Shown here piece after piece: positions 23,295-33,500 of a DNA stretch of 64,000 bases. Origin of the DNA: Cladocopium goreaui (Eukaryota > Sar > Dinophyceae > Suessiales > Symbiodiniaceae); contig CAMXCT020001724.1 of NCBI GenBank assembly GCA_947184155.2, forward strand, positions 124,001-188,000. The letters are read 5' to 3'. The translations under genes and the position numbers were made by a program. Below the pieces are notes generated by a model, which worked only from the letters and a program-made list of their open reading frames with translations, did not search any database and was not told where the DNA came from. Position 1 is the stretch's first letter, and each line of letters begins with the position of its first letter.

Positions 23295-23404
23295 CTCCGA
23301 CAAAGCTCTTTGAGATCTTGTTCCTCTGTATCCTGGCTGTCACACCTCAGGCATGCATGTGCAATTCTGTCATTGTCACCTCTGTGTCTGGCGGCTGATG
23401 TCAT
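23295..23404 (-). CDS. Probable first coding exon of gene C
   Basis: ATG at 23404 opens MTSAARHRGDNDRIAHACLR, then CDSQDTEEQDLKELC, ending at a GT donor (GGAG|GTACCT). It contains a C-x2-C pair like the first exons of nearby genes. Alternatively it is an internal exon of a longer gene, since another exon lies upstream at 23636. Confidence 0.6.
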
Positions 23405-23635
23405 GGCTTTGACTCTGACTCTGACTGTCCCTTCAGCTTAAGCCGAAGCTGCTAGTTGCTTAAGTTAAGAATTAGTCATGCATGCATGAGTCATGAGTCA
23501 GTAGTCATGAGTGAGTCATACGACTAAACCTACCCAAACCGAAACTGTGCCGAAACTCAATTAACCTGACCTGACCTAACCTAACCGTAACCTATGTTGG
23601 AAGCTGACAATCATCTAACATCTGGATCTGGGTTC

Positions 23636-23733
23636 CCTGCTCATGGCGCAGGATATAGAAAAGCAAGTTCCGGACAGGCCGATTCAATTCCATCAGCAAG
23701 AAAAGTTTCAAAGGTGTGGCTTCATCGCTCGCC
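23636..23733 (-). CDS. Exon candidate
   Basis: Acceptor AACTTAG then GGCG. Frame ASDEATPLKLFLLMELNRPV then RNLLFYILRHEQ. The left edge (GA donor) is tentative. Gene membership is unclear because a likely start codon lies just downstream. Confidence 0.5.
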
Positions 23734-23834
23734 CTAAGTTGAGTCAGCCAAAGTCGGGGTCATATGGCCAGTACTACGTACCTACATATGTTACATAACA
23801 TACATTACATAACATACTAGTTACTAGACTACTA

Positions 23835-23932
23835 GACTGGACTATACTGACTAGACTGACTAGACTATACTAGACTAGACTAGACTAGACTAGATTGGAC
23901 TATACTGTACTATACTATACTATACTGTACTG
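23835..23932. repeat. GACTA / TACTA pentamer tract
   Basis: Tandem GACTA, then CTATA units, similar to 7735-7800. Confidence 0.85.
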
Positions 23933-24411
23933 CCATGCCAAGTGTGGCACAGTAACGGTATCAATTGACTGACTGACGACTGACTGCTCTCAGTTATCAG
24001 TTATCGTCGTCGTTATCATTATTTATCATCAGTTATCTGAGACAGTATCTGAGTTATCTGAGTCAAACCTTTAAGTCTGAGTCTGAGTCTAAGACTGTCT
24101 GAATCTGAGTTGCTGACCACTCTGAGAGCTTGTTTCGTCTGGTACGTTGTTGAGCTTGGAAGGCATCTGAGTCAGATTGCTGCACCTCATTCTGTCTCAG
24201 TGACAGTCTCAGCTCGCCTCTAACTGAGCCTAAGCCGAAGCTTTAAGTCAGCCCGTTGCAGATTGAATTAAACTGTAATCGAAATTGTACTTGTAGTTGA
24301 ACTGACTGACTGACTGAGTGACTATTCGAAAATGGTGTTCATTGATTTTGATTGGATCGATCATCTATCTGTTCAGGTCCTTATCTGTCTATCTAATTGC
24401 AAATCAAAAGT

Positions 24412-24762
24412 TTAGGCCCCGGCATCTGCGTCTTTGTCGGTAGCCGCAGAATTTGCTTTGTCTTGATCTTTTGCCGCCAAACACTTGAAGAGGGGTTTCA
24501 AGAGTCCAAGGCATAGGGAAAGTGACAAAGCAAACTGAGCCACACTGGCAACTCCAGTCCATCTGCTTTGTGCGGGCTTGCTTGGCTTACAGGATAGAAA
24601 CAAATGCCGATACAAGATCGTCAAGTGATCTGCAACTGCCTGATGGAGTCTGTTGCACGCTACTTGGTCCTCCAGTGCCTTGTCCTCCACGTAGACAAAA
24701 ATATTGTCTGCAGCCCAATCGCTGTCGCCAACCAGCCTTTCATGGCAGCAGTGTCCACCAGG
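24412..24762 (-). CDS. Terminal exon of gene D, possible membrane segment
   Basis: Acceptor AGTTCAG, then exactly 117 codons to TAA at 24412-24414. Frame PGGHCCHERLVGDSDWAA ... with a hydrophobic stretch near the end (VASVAQFALSLSLCLGLL) that could be one membrane helix, followed by a polar tail. Function unknown. Confidence 0.65.
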   Translation of the reverse strand, partial: PGGHCCHERLVGDSDWAADNIFVYVEDKALEDQVACNRLHQAVADHLTILYRHLFLSCKPSKPAQSRWTGVASVAQFALSLSLCLGLLKPLFKCLAAKDQDKANSAATDKDADAGA

Positions 24763-25011
24763 CTGAACTTAAGAACAAGTACAACAGTGCAACTCAGTAC
24801 AACTTACAACCGAGTAATATCATTGCGAATCTAAAAGTATCTAAATAAAATAAAAATATAATATAGTCCTGAGTCATGATGTTTTATTTAAAAAATACAA
24901 TATATAATATAATTATTATCATGTATCAATATCACATATCATACTAAAATTTATAATATTTGATTATTTGATTATGATATGATATGAATCTGAAGTAAAT
25001 CTGATATGATC

Positions 25012-25502
25012 TCTGAAGTGCCAAGCCTGAGAAATTCCGCTGCAGTCTCCCACACTGCACTCGGCTTGCTGGCTCCACACTGCTGCTGCGGTTGCTCCAT
25101 TTGATTCAGATCAAAATCTTCTGGTATCTTCCCCAAAGTTGACAAAATGCGTTGATTCCGTTTCAAATTCTCCATAGCAGCATCTGGTGCGCGTGATGAC
25201 ATTGGTGCCAAGACAAGCTTTTCTGAAATCAATAACTCCAATGATTTTTGCAGCAAAGTCCATGTTGTTGCACCACACATCTGGTTCCCAGTTCTCACTA
25301 AGTTTGTCAACAAAAACGGTTGTCTTTTGCGTGGTGGTGCATTGTTTTGCTGGGGAGGATTGTCACTGCTGCCATCACCTACATTGCCCTTGCCGCCACG
25401 CCCTCTCCCTCTTGCACGGCCACGCCCCCCGCGTGCTGGCTCTGGTGTTGCAACAACTGGTGCCGGCTCTGACTCCTTCCTTGCCCAAGAACAGGGCAAG
25501 TC
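25012..25502 (-). CDS. Exon of gene D with RG-rich motif
   Basis: Acceptor TTTCAG then GAC. About 163 codons, including RGGRGRARGRGRGGKG, an arginine-glycine box of the kind that binds RNA, then a helical region. The left edge (GA donor) is uncertain; the frame is open to 24972. Confidence 0.65.
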
Positions 25503-25781
25503 CTGAAACGATTTCAGATTTCAATTTCAGTTTCAATAAAATTCAATGGATGATTGATGTAAGCTAAATTCAATTTTTAAGTAGCTCAGCTAAGTGTCTA
25601 AGTCGGTCGGAGTCTACAGTCAGAGTCTGAGATTTTCAGATGATCAGCCAGCATTATATAGTAGCATTACTACAGCAGTAATATCATTGCATGATCAGGG
25701 TGTCAAGGGAGGCATCAGGGTGTCAAGTGTCAATGTCCAAGGTCATTAAAACACAAATTCAAAACTCAAGTCTCAAAACAC

Positions 25782-25931
25782 TGGGCAGAGTCACATCGAA
25801 ACTTTGAGAACCGGGCCAAACGAAAGGTTTGGGCGCTGGAGCATAGATGCACTGCATGGCACTGGCAAGTGCATTCAAGAACCTGGCAAGTGCATTCAAG
25901 AACTTGAAGTTGGCATCAGTAACTTTCACAC
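25782..25931 (-). CDS. Exon of gene D with internal duplication
   Basis: Frame GVKVTDANFKFLNALARFLN ... with GT donor (GCCCA|GTGTTT). A 21-bp perfect tandem duplication (CTGGCAAGTGCATTCAAGAAC unit at about 25863-25905) repeats FLNALAR in frame. Confidence 0.6.
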
Positions 25932-26309
25932 CTCCCAACAACTACAAAGTTCAAAGAAGAACGGAGCAGAAAACAAAATAGCAGCCAATCAACTCGACTA
26001 ACGACGACTCAGCAACACAAATAATTTTGATTGATGATCAACATTTAAGAAATGCCAAAGAAAATGGTGGAATAAGAATTGTGAATCATCTGTCTGAAAA
26101 TGATTTTTCTGAATCAGAATCCTAATCAAATCATACATGATCTGATCTGATCTGATCAAACGATGAAACTGAGTAATGGAATCTTAATCGAATCCTGAAA
26201 GCAAACGGTGGTGAAGGCACATCTGATGGCTGATTCATGGTGTGATACCAAGGCAAACCCAATCAGCTAAGGCAAATTGCATCTAAGATAAGTTAAGTAA
26301 GTCTCACAC

Positions 26310-26339
26310 CAATGTCTTGGCAGATGAGCGCTTCGCCAC
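26310..26339 (-). CDS. 30-nt microexon candidate
   Basis: Clear edges (GTTTCAG|GTGGCG and CATTG|GTGTGAG), but only ten codons. The frame is not fixed. Confidence 0.4.
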
Positions 26340-26670
26340 CTGAAACGTCTGAGTCTGAGTCTGTACTGTACTGTTGTACTGTTTGTAGACCATAGAAGTA
26401 GAAGTTGTAGAAGATACTGTCTATAGTAGCCTCTGTAATGTATGTACTGTACTAGTATGTACTTGTATGATATGTTAATAATAATGTCTGTATACATGAT
26501 ATATTATATATGATATAATCTGTAAGTTCTGTAAGTGTCTGTAACGTATGCCGTATGCCGTATGTCACATATGTATGTATTATGTATACATATGTATACT
26601 GTATGATACTGTATGATGATTGATGATTGATGTATGTAACAAATTCTCTGGTTCAATGTAAGAGGCTCAT

Positions 26671-26790
26671 TGAAAATGAAGTTGAAGCTGCGGCAGCAGC
26701 GCCTCATATTTCTTGATGAGGACATTTGACAAAGCACCATCTGCGACCAGTATCACAATGTGAAACTGCGCGTTGTCCACCGCTTCTGAC
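26671..26790 (-). CDS. Exon with vWA-like strand (gene D)
   Basis: Acceptor GAATAG. Frame SEAVDNAQFHIVILVADGAL then SNVLIKKYEALLPQL. FHIVILVADG resembles the core strand of copine/RGLG-type von Willebrand A domains, though the following helix does not match well. In phase with the exon at 26872. The left edge is uncertain. Confidence 0.5.
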
Positions 26791-26871
26791 CTATTCATGA
26801 TTACAAGAATTGAATGAGTGGCTCTTGAATGACAGAGTCAGAGTCAGAGTCAGTTAAAAAAATCAAACGAC

Positions 26872-26905
26872 CTCTCTTCATTGCAGTACTGAATGAGGTT
26901 GAAAA
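26872..26905 (-). CDS. 34-nt exon (gene D)
   Basis: Acceptor TTTCAG and GT donor (GAGAG|GTCGTT). Frame FNLIQYCNEER joins in phase to SEAVDNAQ of the next exon. Confidence 0.5.
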
Positions 26906-27030
26906 CTGAAATTGATAGTTGACGCCAATGACATCACTGAAGTGAAATTCAAATATAGTAAAATTTGACAGTCAAACAGTCAGACTCAGACTCAGGCATC
27001 AAACCACACTGAGAACCTGAGAACCCACAC

Positions 27031-27128
27031 CTTTTGGATGCAAACAATGGCATCCATGACTCCAAAGAACTCCATATTGCCGATGCCGTTAGTCTGTGTA
27101 GACGGACCGGAGGCACAATGATTGGCTC
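27031..27128 (-). CDS. Exon (gene D)
   Basis: Acceptor AACCAG then GAG; GT donor (AAAAG|GTGTGG), or a GC donor eight bases earlier that would fit the next exon's phase. Frame ANHCASGPSTQTNGIGNMEF then FGVMDAIVCIQK. Confidence 0.5.
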
Positions 27129-27535
27129 CTGGTTTGGACCGGTCCCATGCAACTGATGTGAATCATGAATTCTGAATCACTGTTTGTCTCTGAATTCGAA
27201 ATCATCAACTGACAATTGACCACCAATCAGAATGGTTCAAAGAAAACTCACACACATACATAAAGTTACACACATATCACTTCACTTCAATTGAAAACTA
27301 CATTCCTTCCATTCTATCAAGTTCTACGCTCAACGGCTCGACGAAAACTGGTTTCAACTTCAACTTTCAACTGCTCCATTACTCGATTGTTTCCGCTCAA
27401 CGACACAACTCTTCACTGCTGCTTGTAGGAGACTACAAGCTAAGGCTAAGGCGCCTAAGCCTATTCTGGTGGTAGCCTAGGCCCAGGCATCTGAATCCGA
27501 ATCAGAATCTAATCTAGAGTAATGTACCGAGTCAC

Positions 27536-27650
27536 CAAAGAGCATCTGCTCAGCTCTGTTCTGCACAGGTGTCTGAAATAGACTGTGACTTTGACCAACA
27601 GCCCCCCAGATTGCAGTAGCGGCGTAGCGGGCCAACCAAATTCTCAGCAA
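27536..27650 (-). CDS. Exon (gene D)
   Basis: Acceptor GCACAG and GT donor (CTTTG|GTGACT). 38 codons, LLRIWLARYAATAIWGAVGQ then SLFQTPVQNRAEQMLF. Confidence 0.6.
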
Positions 27651-27699
27651 CTGTGCAACATGATGGAATTGTTGACAATAGATTGATAGATAATAGACG

Positions 27700-27900
27700 A
27701 TCTGAAAAAAATATAATATTATATTATATATATATAAATATATAAATATATCATAAAACATACATAATCTATAATTTCTATTTCTACTCTATATTATATA
27801 AAATAATAATTATTAAATTATATAATTATATTATTATATTATAATATAATATAATAATATAACAATAAAAATAAAATGATTTAGATTTAGATTAATCATC
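27700..27900. other. AT-rich intronic stretch
   Basis: Almost pure A/T (ATATTATAATATAAT). No exon. Confidence 0.7.
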
Positions 27901-28138
27901 AAATTTAACAACTAACAAAGCAATCAACAATCATCAGACAGCTGTTGTTCAACAAATGCTGGCTGGCCCAATTTTGGCTTCTTTGGGTCAGGGCAACCCA
28001 TTGCCGATTCCACCAATGGAGCCTTTTCTTTCCATTGGCAATGTACCCTCATATGACGACTGCTACTGCTACTGTCACTCATCTGGGGCGTAGTGACGGT
28101 CTAGCCTAGCCGCTAGCCTGATTACCTCACTCAGTCAC

Positions 28139-28617
28139 ATGTCATTGCCAAAGTAGATCGTGATCGAGTCCTCACTTTCCATGACCAGCAAGGAGTCACC
28201 GGGACCTTCTGCCGACCCACTGATGTTGCCATTTGTGGCCTCATTGCTGTGAGACTTCGGTGTCTTTGTAGTGCCTGAAGTAGACAAACCACGGAGGGCT
28301 CTCTCAAAATCAAAACCATGGCTGGACGAAGAAGCATTGCCACTGCCATGGGAACCAGCAGTTTGGCGGGAAGAACTTGGCTTCGCTTTCGGCTTTCCCC
28401 GAAACAAGTCATCAAGAGTGCGCTGGGTAGTGCGTTTGGGCGGTGCACCAGCAGAATCCTTGACCTCGATCTCAGCATCTAGCAAATCCTCCAGGTCAGG
28501 CTCTGCATCCAAAGGCCCAAAGATTCTCAGCATGGCTTCTTCTTCTGAGACACTGCCCAATGCACCATCAGAGTCTACTACCAGCCAATCATTTGAATCA
28601 TCATTTGAAGATCCCAT
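28139..28617 (-). CDS. First coding exon of gene D, PIP-box-like motif
   Basis: ATG at 28617 opens MGSSNDDSNDWLVVDSDGAL, acidic and low complexity. 159 codons end at a GT donor (ACAT|GTGACT). Residues 65-72 read QRTLDDLF, followed by RGKPKAK. This fits the shape of a PCNA-interacting box (Q-x2-aliphatic-x2-hydrophobic pair) with a basic flank, but has Leu where an aromatic residue is usual. The rest is Ser/Gly-rich and likely disordered. A nuclear, replication-linked role is a guess from the motif. Confidence 0.65.
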
Positions 28618-28669
28618 TATGGTCCACAAAGAGGCTAGGAGTCAGTCCAGGAGGCTAGGAGGCTTGAGG

Positions 28670-28689
28670 CTTGAAGCCAAAATGCTTAC
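28670..28689 (-). other. Degenerate spliced-leader-like sequence
   Basis: On the minus strand it reads GTAAGCATTTTGGCTTCAAG, close to the end of the dinoflagellate spliced leader (GTAGCCATTTTGGCTCAAG) with three single-base indels. It lies 53 bases upstream of the gene D start on the same strand. It could be chance within a repetitive stretch. Confidence 0.25.
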
Positions 28690-29435
28690 TGACTGCCATA
28701 CTGCAAACAGAACTAACAGCTGCCTACTGCTGGCTACTAAGTCGTCAATAGTTGCCGACATCATATCATCGAATAGTAAATCACGGATTGTCACAGTCAG
28801 TCGGTCTGAGTCTGAGCCTATGTCATAGTCCTAGCTCCTAGCTTACTCAGAGCACTGAATCATTAGTTAGTCCGTCCAGTCAGTGAGTCGCTACTGATTC
28901 ATGGATTGTGTGGGTCAGGTTTGGTTAGGTAGTCAAACCGGAGCCGGAGTCCTTGATGAAGACAGGCGCACTCCAATCTGGCGCATCCATGTCGACAACC
29001 TCAGCAAATATGGTCTACTACTGAGTCTGCTGCCATCCATATTAGTCAGTCACTTCAGTCAGTCAAACAAGCATCTGAACTTGAGTCATCTGTCGTCTAT
29101 CATCCATCTCCTGAGAAGACTGTTGCTCTGACTCTTACGGATTGAGATCACGCAAAGCAAAGTAGACATTGCTACAGGCTACAGCAGTACTACAATGACT
29201 ACAACCAACACCCAAATTTAGCTCTTATAATTCTAATACAATCGAATCATATCATATCATAATAATATATAATAAAACTAAACTATAAAACTAAATAATT
29301 ATAAATATTATAAATTATAATTTATAATTTATAATGTATAATTGTAATTGTAATTTATCCAAAATCCATTTCTAAATTCTAAATCAGCGCCAAACCAAAC
29401 CCTAACCCTAAGGGCCTAAGGGCCCCTACGCACAC

Positions 29436-29595
29436 CTCGCCGTACTGAACCATCATGCTCCTGTCAACTGTCCATGTCAATCTCGATAGTATATTATATA
29501 ACGACTGACTATGATTCTGAAACAACCCACTGCCACCGTCAATCCAATTGTCCTGTATGTCACATCCAAACACATCGAACACCGACCGGATCAAT
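29436..29595 (-). CDS. Two exon candidates (29436-29460, 29531-29595)
   Basis: 29531-29595 reads LIRSVFDVFGCDIQDNWIDG between acceptor ATTAG and a GT donor. 29436-29460 is a 25-nt microexon candidate with clean AG and GT edges. Membership in gene E (start 32993) is assumed. Confidence 0.4.
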
Positions 29596-29898
29596 CTAAT
29601 CTGGTTTGATTTGATTTGTATTAAGATTCAGATTCTCCAAAAATGATCACCAGACCGACCGTCTGAATCGAATCCAATCCCTACCATGAATTTGACTCGA
29701 TTTGACTCAATGACTCATCACAATAACAGACTCACACAAAATACATGTCAGTCAAAGTCAGTGTCCTTGTGAGTCATTGCCATGTCATGTCTCAGAAAGA
29801 AGAAGTAAGAAGAAGTGGAAGTAAGAGTCAGAGTCAGAGTAAGGTAGAAGAATTTGCGAGAGACCGTGCTGTCAGTGATATCCCGCTGAGCTTCTTAC

Positions 29899-29934
29899 AT
29901 TGCAATGTTTGCCTTGCTGTCAGCTCTTCTCTTC
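29899..29934 (-). CDS. 36-nt exon with consensus donor
   Basis: TTTCCCAG acceptor and a GTAAGA donor, both near consensus. The frame is probably KRRADSKANIA. Confidence 0.5.
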
Positions 29935-30211
29935 CTGGGAAAGACGAGTCACAGTCACATGACTCATAACATAACACATGAAGACTAGACAGTACCCAAA
30001 CAGACTCTGACTCTGACTCTCACCCTGATACTATGACTCTATGAGTCTATGACTATGATTCTATGATTCGTTGTTGATTTTGCTGACTGCTTCTTCTGCT
30101 AGGCCAACTTCACAATCCCAAACAAAACCCTAACCTTCACAAACAACTCAACTAACTACTAACGACTAACATGACTAACAAGCCTCCATCTCCTACAGTC
30201 AAGTCTGAGAC

Positions 30212-30330
30212 TGAAAAAGACTGAGCATCGCTGTCAGAAGCGCCTTCCCGATATTAAGCCCTGCTCCCATGTGTGTTAGAAGAGGGCCAACCAGACCAGA
30301 TTGCGCAACAATGTTCGACGCTGTCTGTTC
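30212..30330 (-). CDS. Exon (gene E)
   Basis: Acceptor TCCCACAG then GAAC; GT donor (TTTCA|GTCTCA). Frame EQTASNIVAQSGLVGPLLTH then GLNIGKALLTAMLSL, hydrophobic and Gly-rich. Confidence 0.6.
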
Positions 30331-30744
30331 CTGTGGGATATGAAGTGCTGGGAATTGAATTGTTGACTGTTGACTGTTGACTGAATTCAATGGGCTGTGC
30401 AACTGAAGTCTGAAGAATAAATGATAATGATTCAGATTCGAATAGTTGTTGAACATACAGCAATATCAATTCCAATTGGGTTGTCTGACTCGGGCTCTCA
30501 CTGCTATGGGCTTTGGCCTCTACTGACTCTATGAGTACGATTATATAATATAGGCTCATGACTCATGACTCATGCCTAGACAAGCAGTATCAGAATCAGT
30601 GATCAGGTAATCAGTGACCCAATGACTCAAGACTCAATTCAATATTGGATTGAATGCATTCAAATTCGGTGAATCAAAATCTGTGCTAGTCTCAACTAAA
30701 ACCAAGCTGAACAACAACCAACTTAGCACCTTAGCCAAACTCAC

Positions 30745-30836
30745 TTGTCACTTGCATAGCGGGGCTCTGTTTCATCCCACATGCAGAGCTGACAGGTGAT
30801 GTAGTTTTGGTCCTTCTTGGTCAGGTTGCCCTCAAC
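30745..30836 (-). CDS. Exon (gene E) with C-x2-C
   Basis: Acceptor CGATAAG and consensus donor GTGAGT. Frame VEGNLTKKDQNYITCQLCMW then DETEPRYASD. C-x2-C followed by acidic/Pro residues parallels the zinc-like exons of genes A, C and D. Confidence 0.6.
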
Positions 30837-31070
30837 CTTATCGAAACACATGAACGCATGTGAGACATGACGTTTGTGGGAAAAAACAACTACATACACC
30901 AACTTATCCCAAGCTATACAAACATACCATTTATGTCTGCTGAGTCATATTAGACTATGGCCCACGGCAATGATTCCGAAATTCTGATGATTCGCAAATG
31001 ATTCGCAAAAGAAACCAAGTGGAAGCTTAGGCACTAGTTTTTTGCAGAAACCTTTTTGAAAACTTAACAC

Positions 31071-31180
31071 CACAGTTGCCACATTGAATTTGGAGGTCTT
31101 CAAGAATCGCTCATCGAAAGATTCCTGGTTGGCTGGAATGTGGCGTGACTGCCACACGTCACAAGTAACAAAAACACCAT
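31071..31180 (-). CDS. Exon (gene E)
   Basis: Acceptor TGTGTAG and GT donor (ACTGTG|GTGTTA). Frame GVFVTCDVWQSRHIPANQES then FLKTSKFNVATV. Confidence 0.6.
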
Positions 31181-31789
31181 CTACACAGGACAGTCAGTAA
31201 GTAGATAGGACAGTCGGACAGTGTTTCTTTCTACTTCTACTTCTACTTCTACTACTGTTATTTCTTCTACCTCCACAGTAGCCAGGCTACACATGTTTCA
31301 AGTGTGTTTGCTGTTCGCCTCTGTGTGTGCGTCAATGCGCAGTGTAGTTGTTTCACCCGGCTAGTGCCTTTGACAAGACAAAATCCAGCAATTAAATTGA
31401 AGATGAATCATTGATCAACAACTGATCAAAGACCAGCTTCTCCAAGCTGACGCGTCAGCAATGCGACTGGTTTACCCACTAAACCAACCTTCTCGGCAAC
31501 GGAACTCACTGCAGATATCAAATGTTTTGCAATCAGCGACACGTGGCTATCAGCGACCCTCCCTGGAAGAAATGAGGCAGCAATTTGAAGTTCTGCCTAG
31601 GGCCAGCTGTTGACACCTGTCTTCAGTAATTACAGCACCCAAATCATTGCACAAACAAATGGATTTGATTTGACGGGTTCTTAGTCACCCGAAGCTGGAG
31701 ATTGAAAACAATCAAATATTTGCAAGAAATCAAAATTACTAAAATTACTTTACTTCGTGTGATCCCCACCATGACATTTATCGATTTGT

Positions 31790-32355
31790 TACTGGCAAAT
31801 CTTCTGGCATTCTATCTGACATATCTTCTGGCATTCGATCTGGCATTCTATCTGACATATCTTCTGGCATTCGATCTGGCATTCTATCTGACATATCTTC
31901 TGGCATTCGATCTGGCATTCGATCTGGCATATTTTCTGGCATTTTACCTGGCATATCTTCTGGCATATCTTCTGGCATTCTATCTGGCATTCTATCGGGC
32001 ATATCTTCTGGCATATCTTCTGACATCCTATCTGGCAACTCTTCTGGCATTCAATCTGGCAAACATTCTGGCACTTTATCTGGCATACCTTCTGGCATTC
32101 TATCTGACATTCTATCTGGCATACCTTCTGGCATTCTATCCGACATGTTTTCTGGCATATGTTCTGGCATATCTTATGGCATTCTATCTGGCATATCTTC
32201 TGGCATATCTTCTGACATCCTATCTGGCATTCTATCTGGCAATTCTTCTGGCATTCTATCTGGCAAACATTCTGGCACTCTGGCATACCATCTGGCATTC
32301 TATCTGCCATATCTTTTGGCATTCTATCTGGCATATCTTCTGGCATTGTCTCTGG
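31790..32355. repeat. 12-bp minisatellite (CTGGCATTCTAT-type)
   Basis: About 46 units of a 12-mer alternating CTGGCATTCTAT / CTGGCATATCTT and variants. Because the unit is a multiple of three and most copies lack stops, several frames on both strands stay open: plus strand Leu-Ala-Phe-Tyr repeats, minus strand Met-Pro-Glu-Asp and Cys-Gln-Lys-Ile repeats. Confidence 0.95.
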
Positions 32356-32358
32356 CCG

Positions 32359-32515
32359 TTGAGGTCCAGCGGTGCACACTGAGCTAGGAAGGTCCCAGGT
32401 TGAGGTCCAGCGGTGCACACTGAGCTAGGAAGGTCCCAGGTTGAGGTCCAGCGGTGCGCACTAAGCTGGGAAGGTCCCAGGGTGAGGTCCAGCAGCGCGC
32501 ACTGAGCTCCGAAGT
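32359..32515. repeat. 41-bp tandem repeat, about 3.7 copies
   Basis: Unit begins GTTGAGGTCCAGCGGTGCAC and ends GGAAGGTCCCAG. The first two copies are near identical; the later ones diverge. Confidence 0.95.
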
Positions 32516-32555
32516 TGGCGAAGAGCTTGGCCAAGAGTTGGCAAGGCAATAGTGG

Positions 32556-32656
32556 ACGTGGAAGTGGAGGCAGAGGTTGTAGAATGGTAGAAGAGGAGGA
32601 GGACACGGAGGAGGAGAAGGAGGAGGAAGGAGGAGGAAGGAGGAGGAGGAGGAGAA
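32556..32656. repeat. Purine-rich GGA/GAAG tract
   Basis: About 100 bases of GGAGGA/GAAGGAGG on the plus strand, directly after the 41-bp repeat. Confidence 0.9.
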
Positions 32657-32813
32657 GAACAACTCTGATAAAATCTAACAACCCTCACCTGGCAGGTGGG
32701 GAATGATTAGCTAGTTACGTTATATACTTCCATCCCCTTTTTCACTGCAAAGGCAAATGTTTGTTGATTGGGAAAAAACATTACAGTAAACAGTAACATA
32801 TCGTCCCAGGAAC

Positions 32814-32993
32814 GTCAATGTCACGTATTGAAGCAGTTTGTTTCTTTTTGCCAGAGTTGCCCTGCTGCTCTGAGTGAAAGGAAGCAGCCCTACTGACTGC
32901 TTCTTTGCATTTCCTAGCCACCGAGCATGCAGATTTCCTCTTGCCACCAGACTGGACAGGCTTGACGAAGTCCAGGGGGTCACACGTGGCCAT
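32814..32993 (-). CDS. Probable first coding exon of gene E
   Basis: ATG at 32993 in a good context (GGCCATGGCCACG) opens MATCDPLDFVKPVQSGGKRK, basic and Ser/Lys-rich, 60 codons to a possible GT donor (TTGAC|GTTCCT). No domain recognised. The donor is tentative. Confidence 0.55.
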
Positions 32994-32999
32994 GGCCAC

Positions 33000-33500
33000 A
33001 GCACTTGAGTGATAACACGTGCGAAAAAAACAACTTAATTACTTAATAAACAATATTAATAATATATAAAATATAAATGAACCAGTCAGAGTCATGGTCA
33101 TCGTTGGTCGTACATTTCCTTTACTTCATAAATCAACCAACATGAGTAATGAGTAATGGTTGATTCGAAAATCATCTGCACCCTGCATCCATTTTATTTA
33201 ACCTGGTTTTCCACGCAACATCCTTGGCCTGGGCATGGCTGCATGCAAGATGACGGCCGGGCTCCGTAAAGCAAATCTGGTAACAACTGGATGTGTGCCC
33301 CCAAAAGCAACCGATAACCGACGTGCCGTAGCATGTACCTATGTCAAGGCTCAAGGGATGTCACGACTAAAACAACTTTCATGACTAACAGACTAAGTCC
33401 GACTAAGAGACTAAGTTCAGACTACTAAGCCAGAAAGTCGCAAAGAAACAAAGTACTTTACTAGACTAGATCACTGGCCCTTTTCCATCTTGTCACTCCG
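33000..33500. other. Weak exon candidate, otherwise nothing
   Basis: 33200-33290 on the minus strand lies between possible AG acceptors (ACATCCAG or TTACCAG) and a GT donor (AACCAG|GTTAAA), but no frame stands out. It might be a distal exon of the AAA+ gene or of gene E. The rest is TGACTAA-like low complexity. Confidence 0.25.

Larger units (their letters stand above)
24412..28617 (-). other. Multi-exon gene span, unknown function (gene D)
   Basis: A Met-initiated exon (28617) is followed by a string of exon candidates down to a TAA at 24412. The product would start with an acidic, PIP-box-like N-terminus, pass through a segment resembling a von Willebrand A core strand, an RG-rich segment and a hydrophobic C-terminal stretch. 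Only some junctions could be phased; this could be two genes. Confidence 0.45.

Noticed and set aside
31702..32418. Long frames of Leu-Ala-Phe-Tyr or Cys-Gln-Lys-Ile repeats as real genes
   Set aside because: Several frames on both strands are equally open over a 12-bp repeat, so none can be preferred. Kept only as a repeat and a finding.
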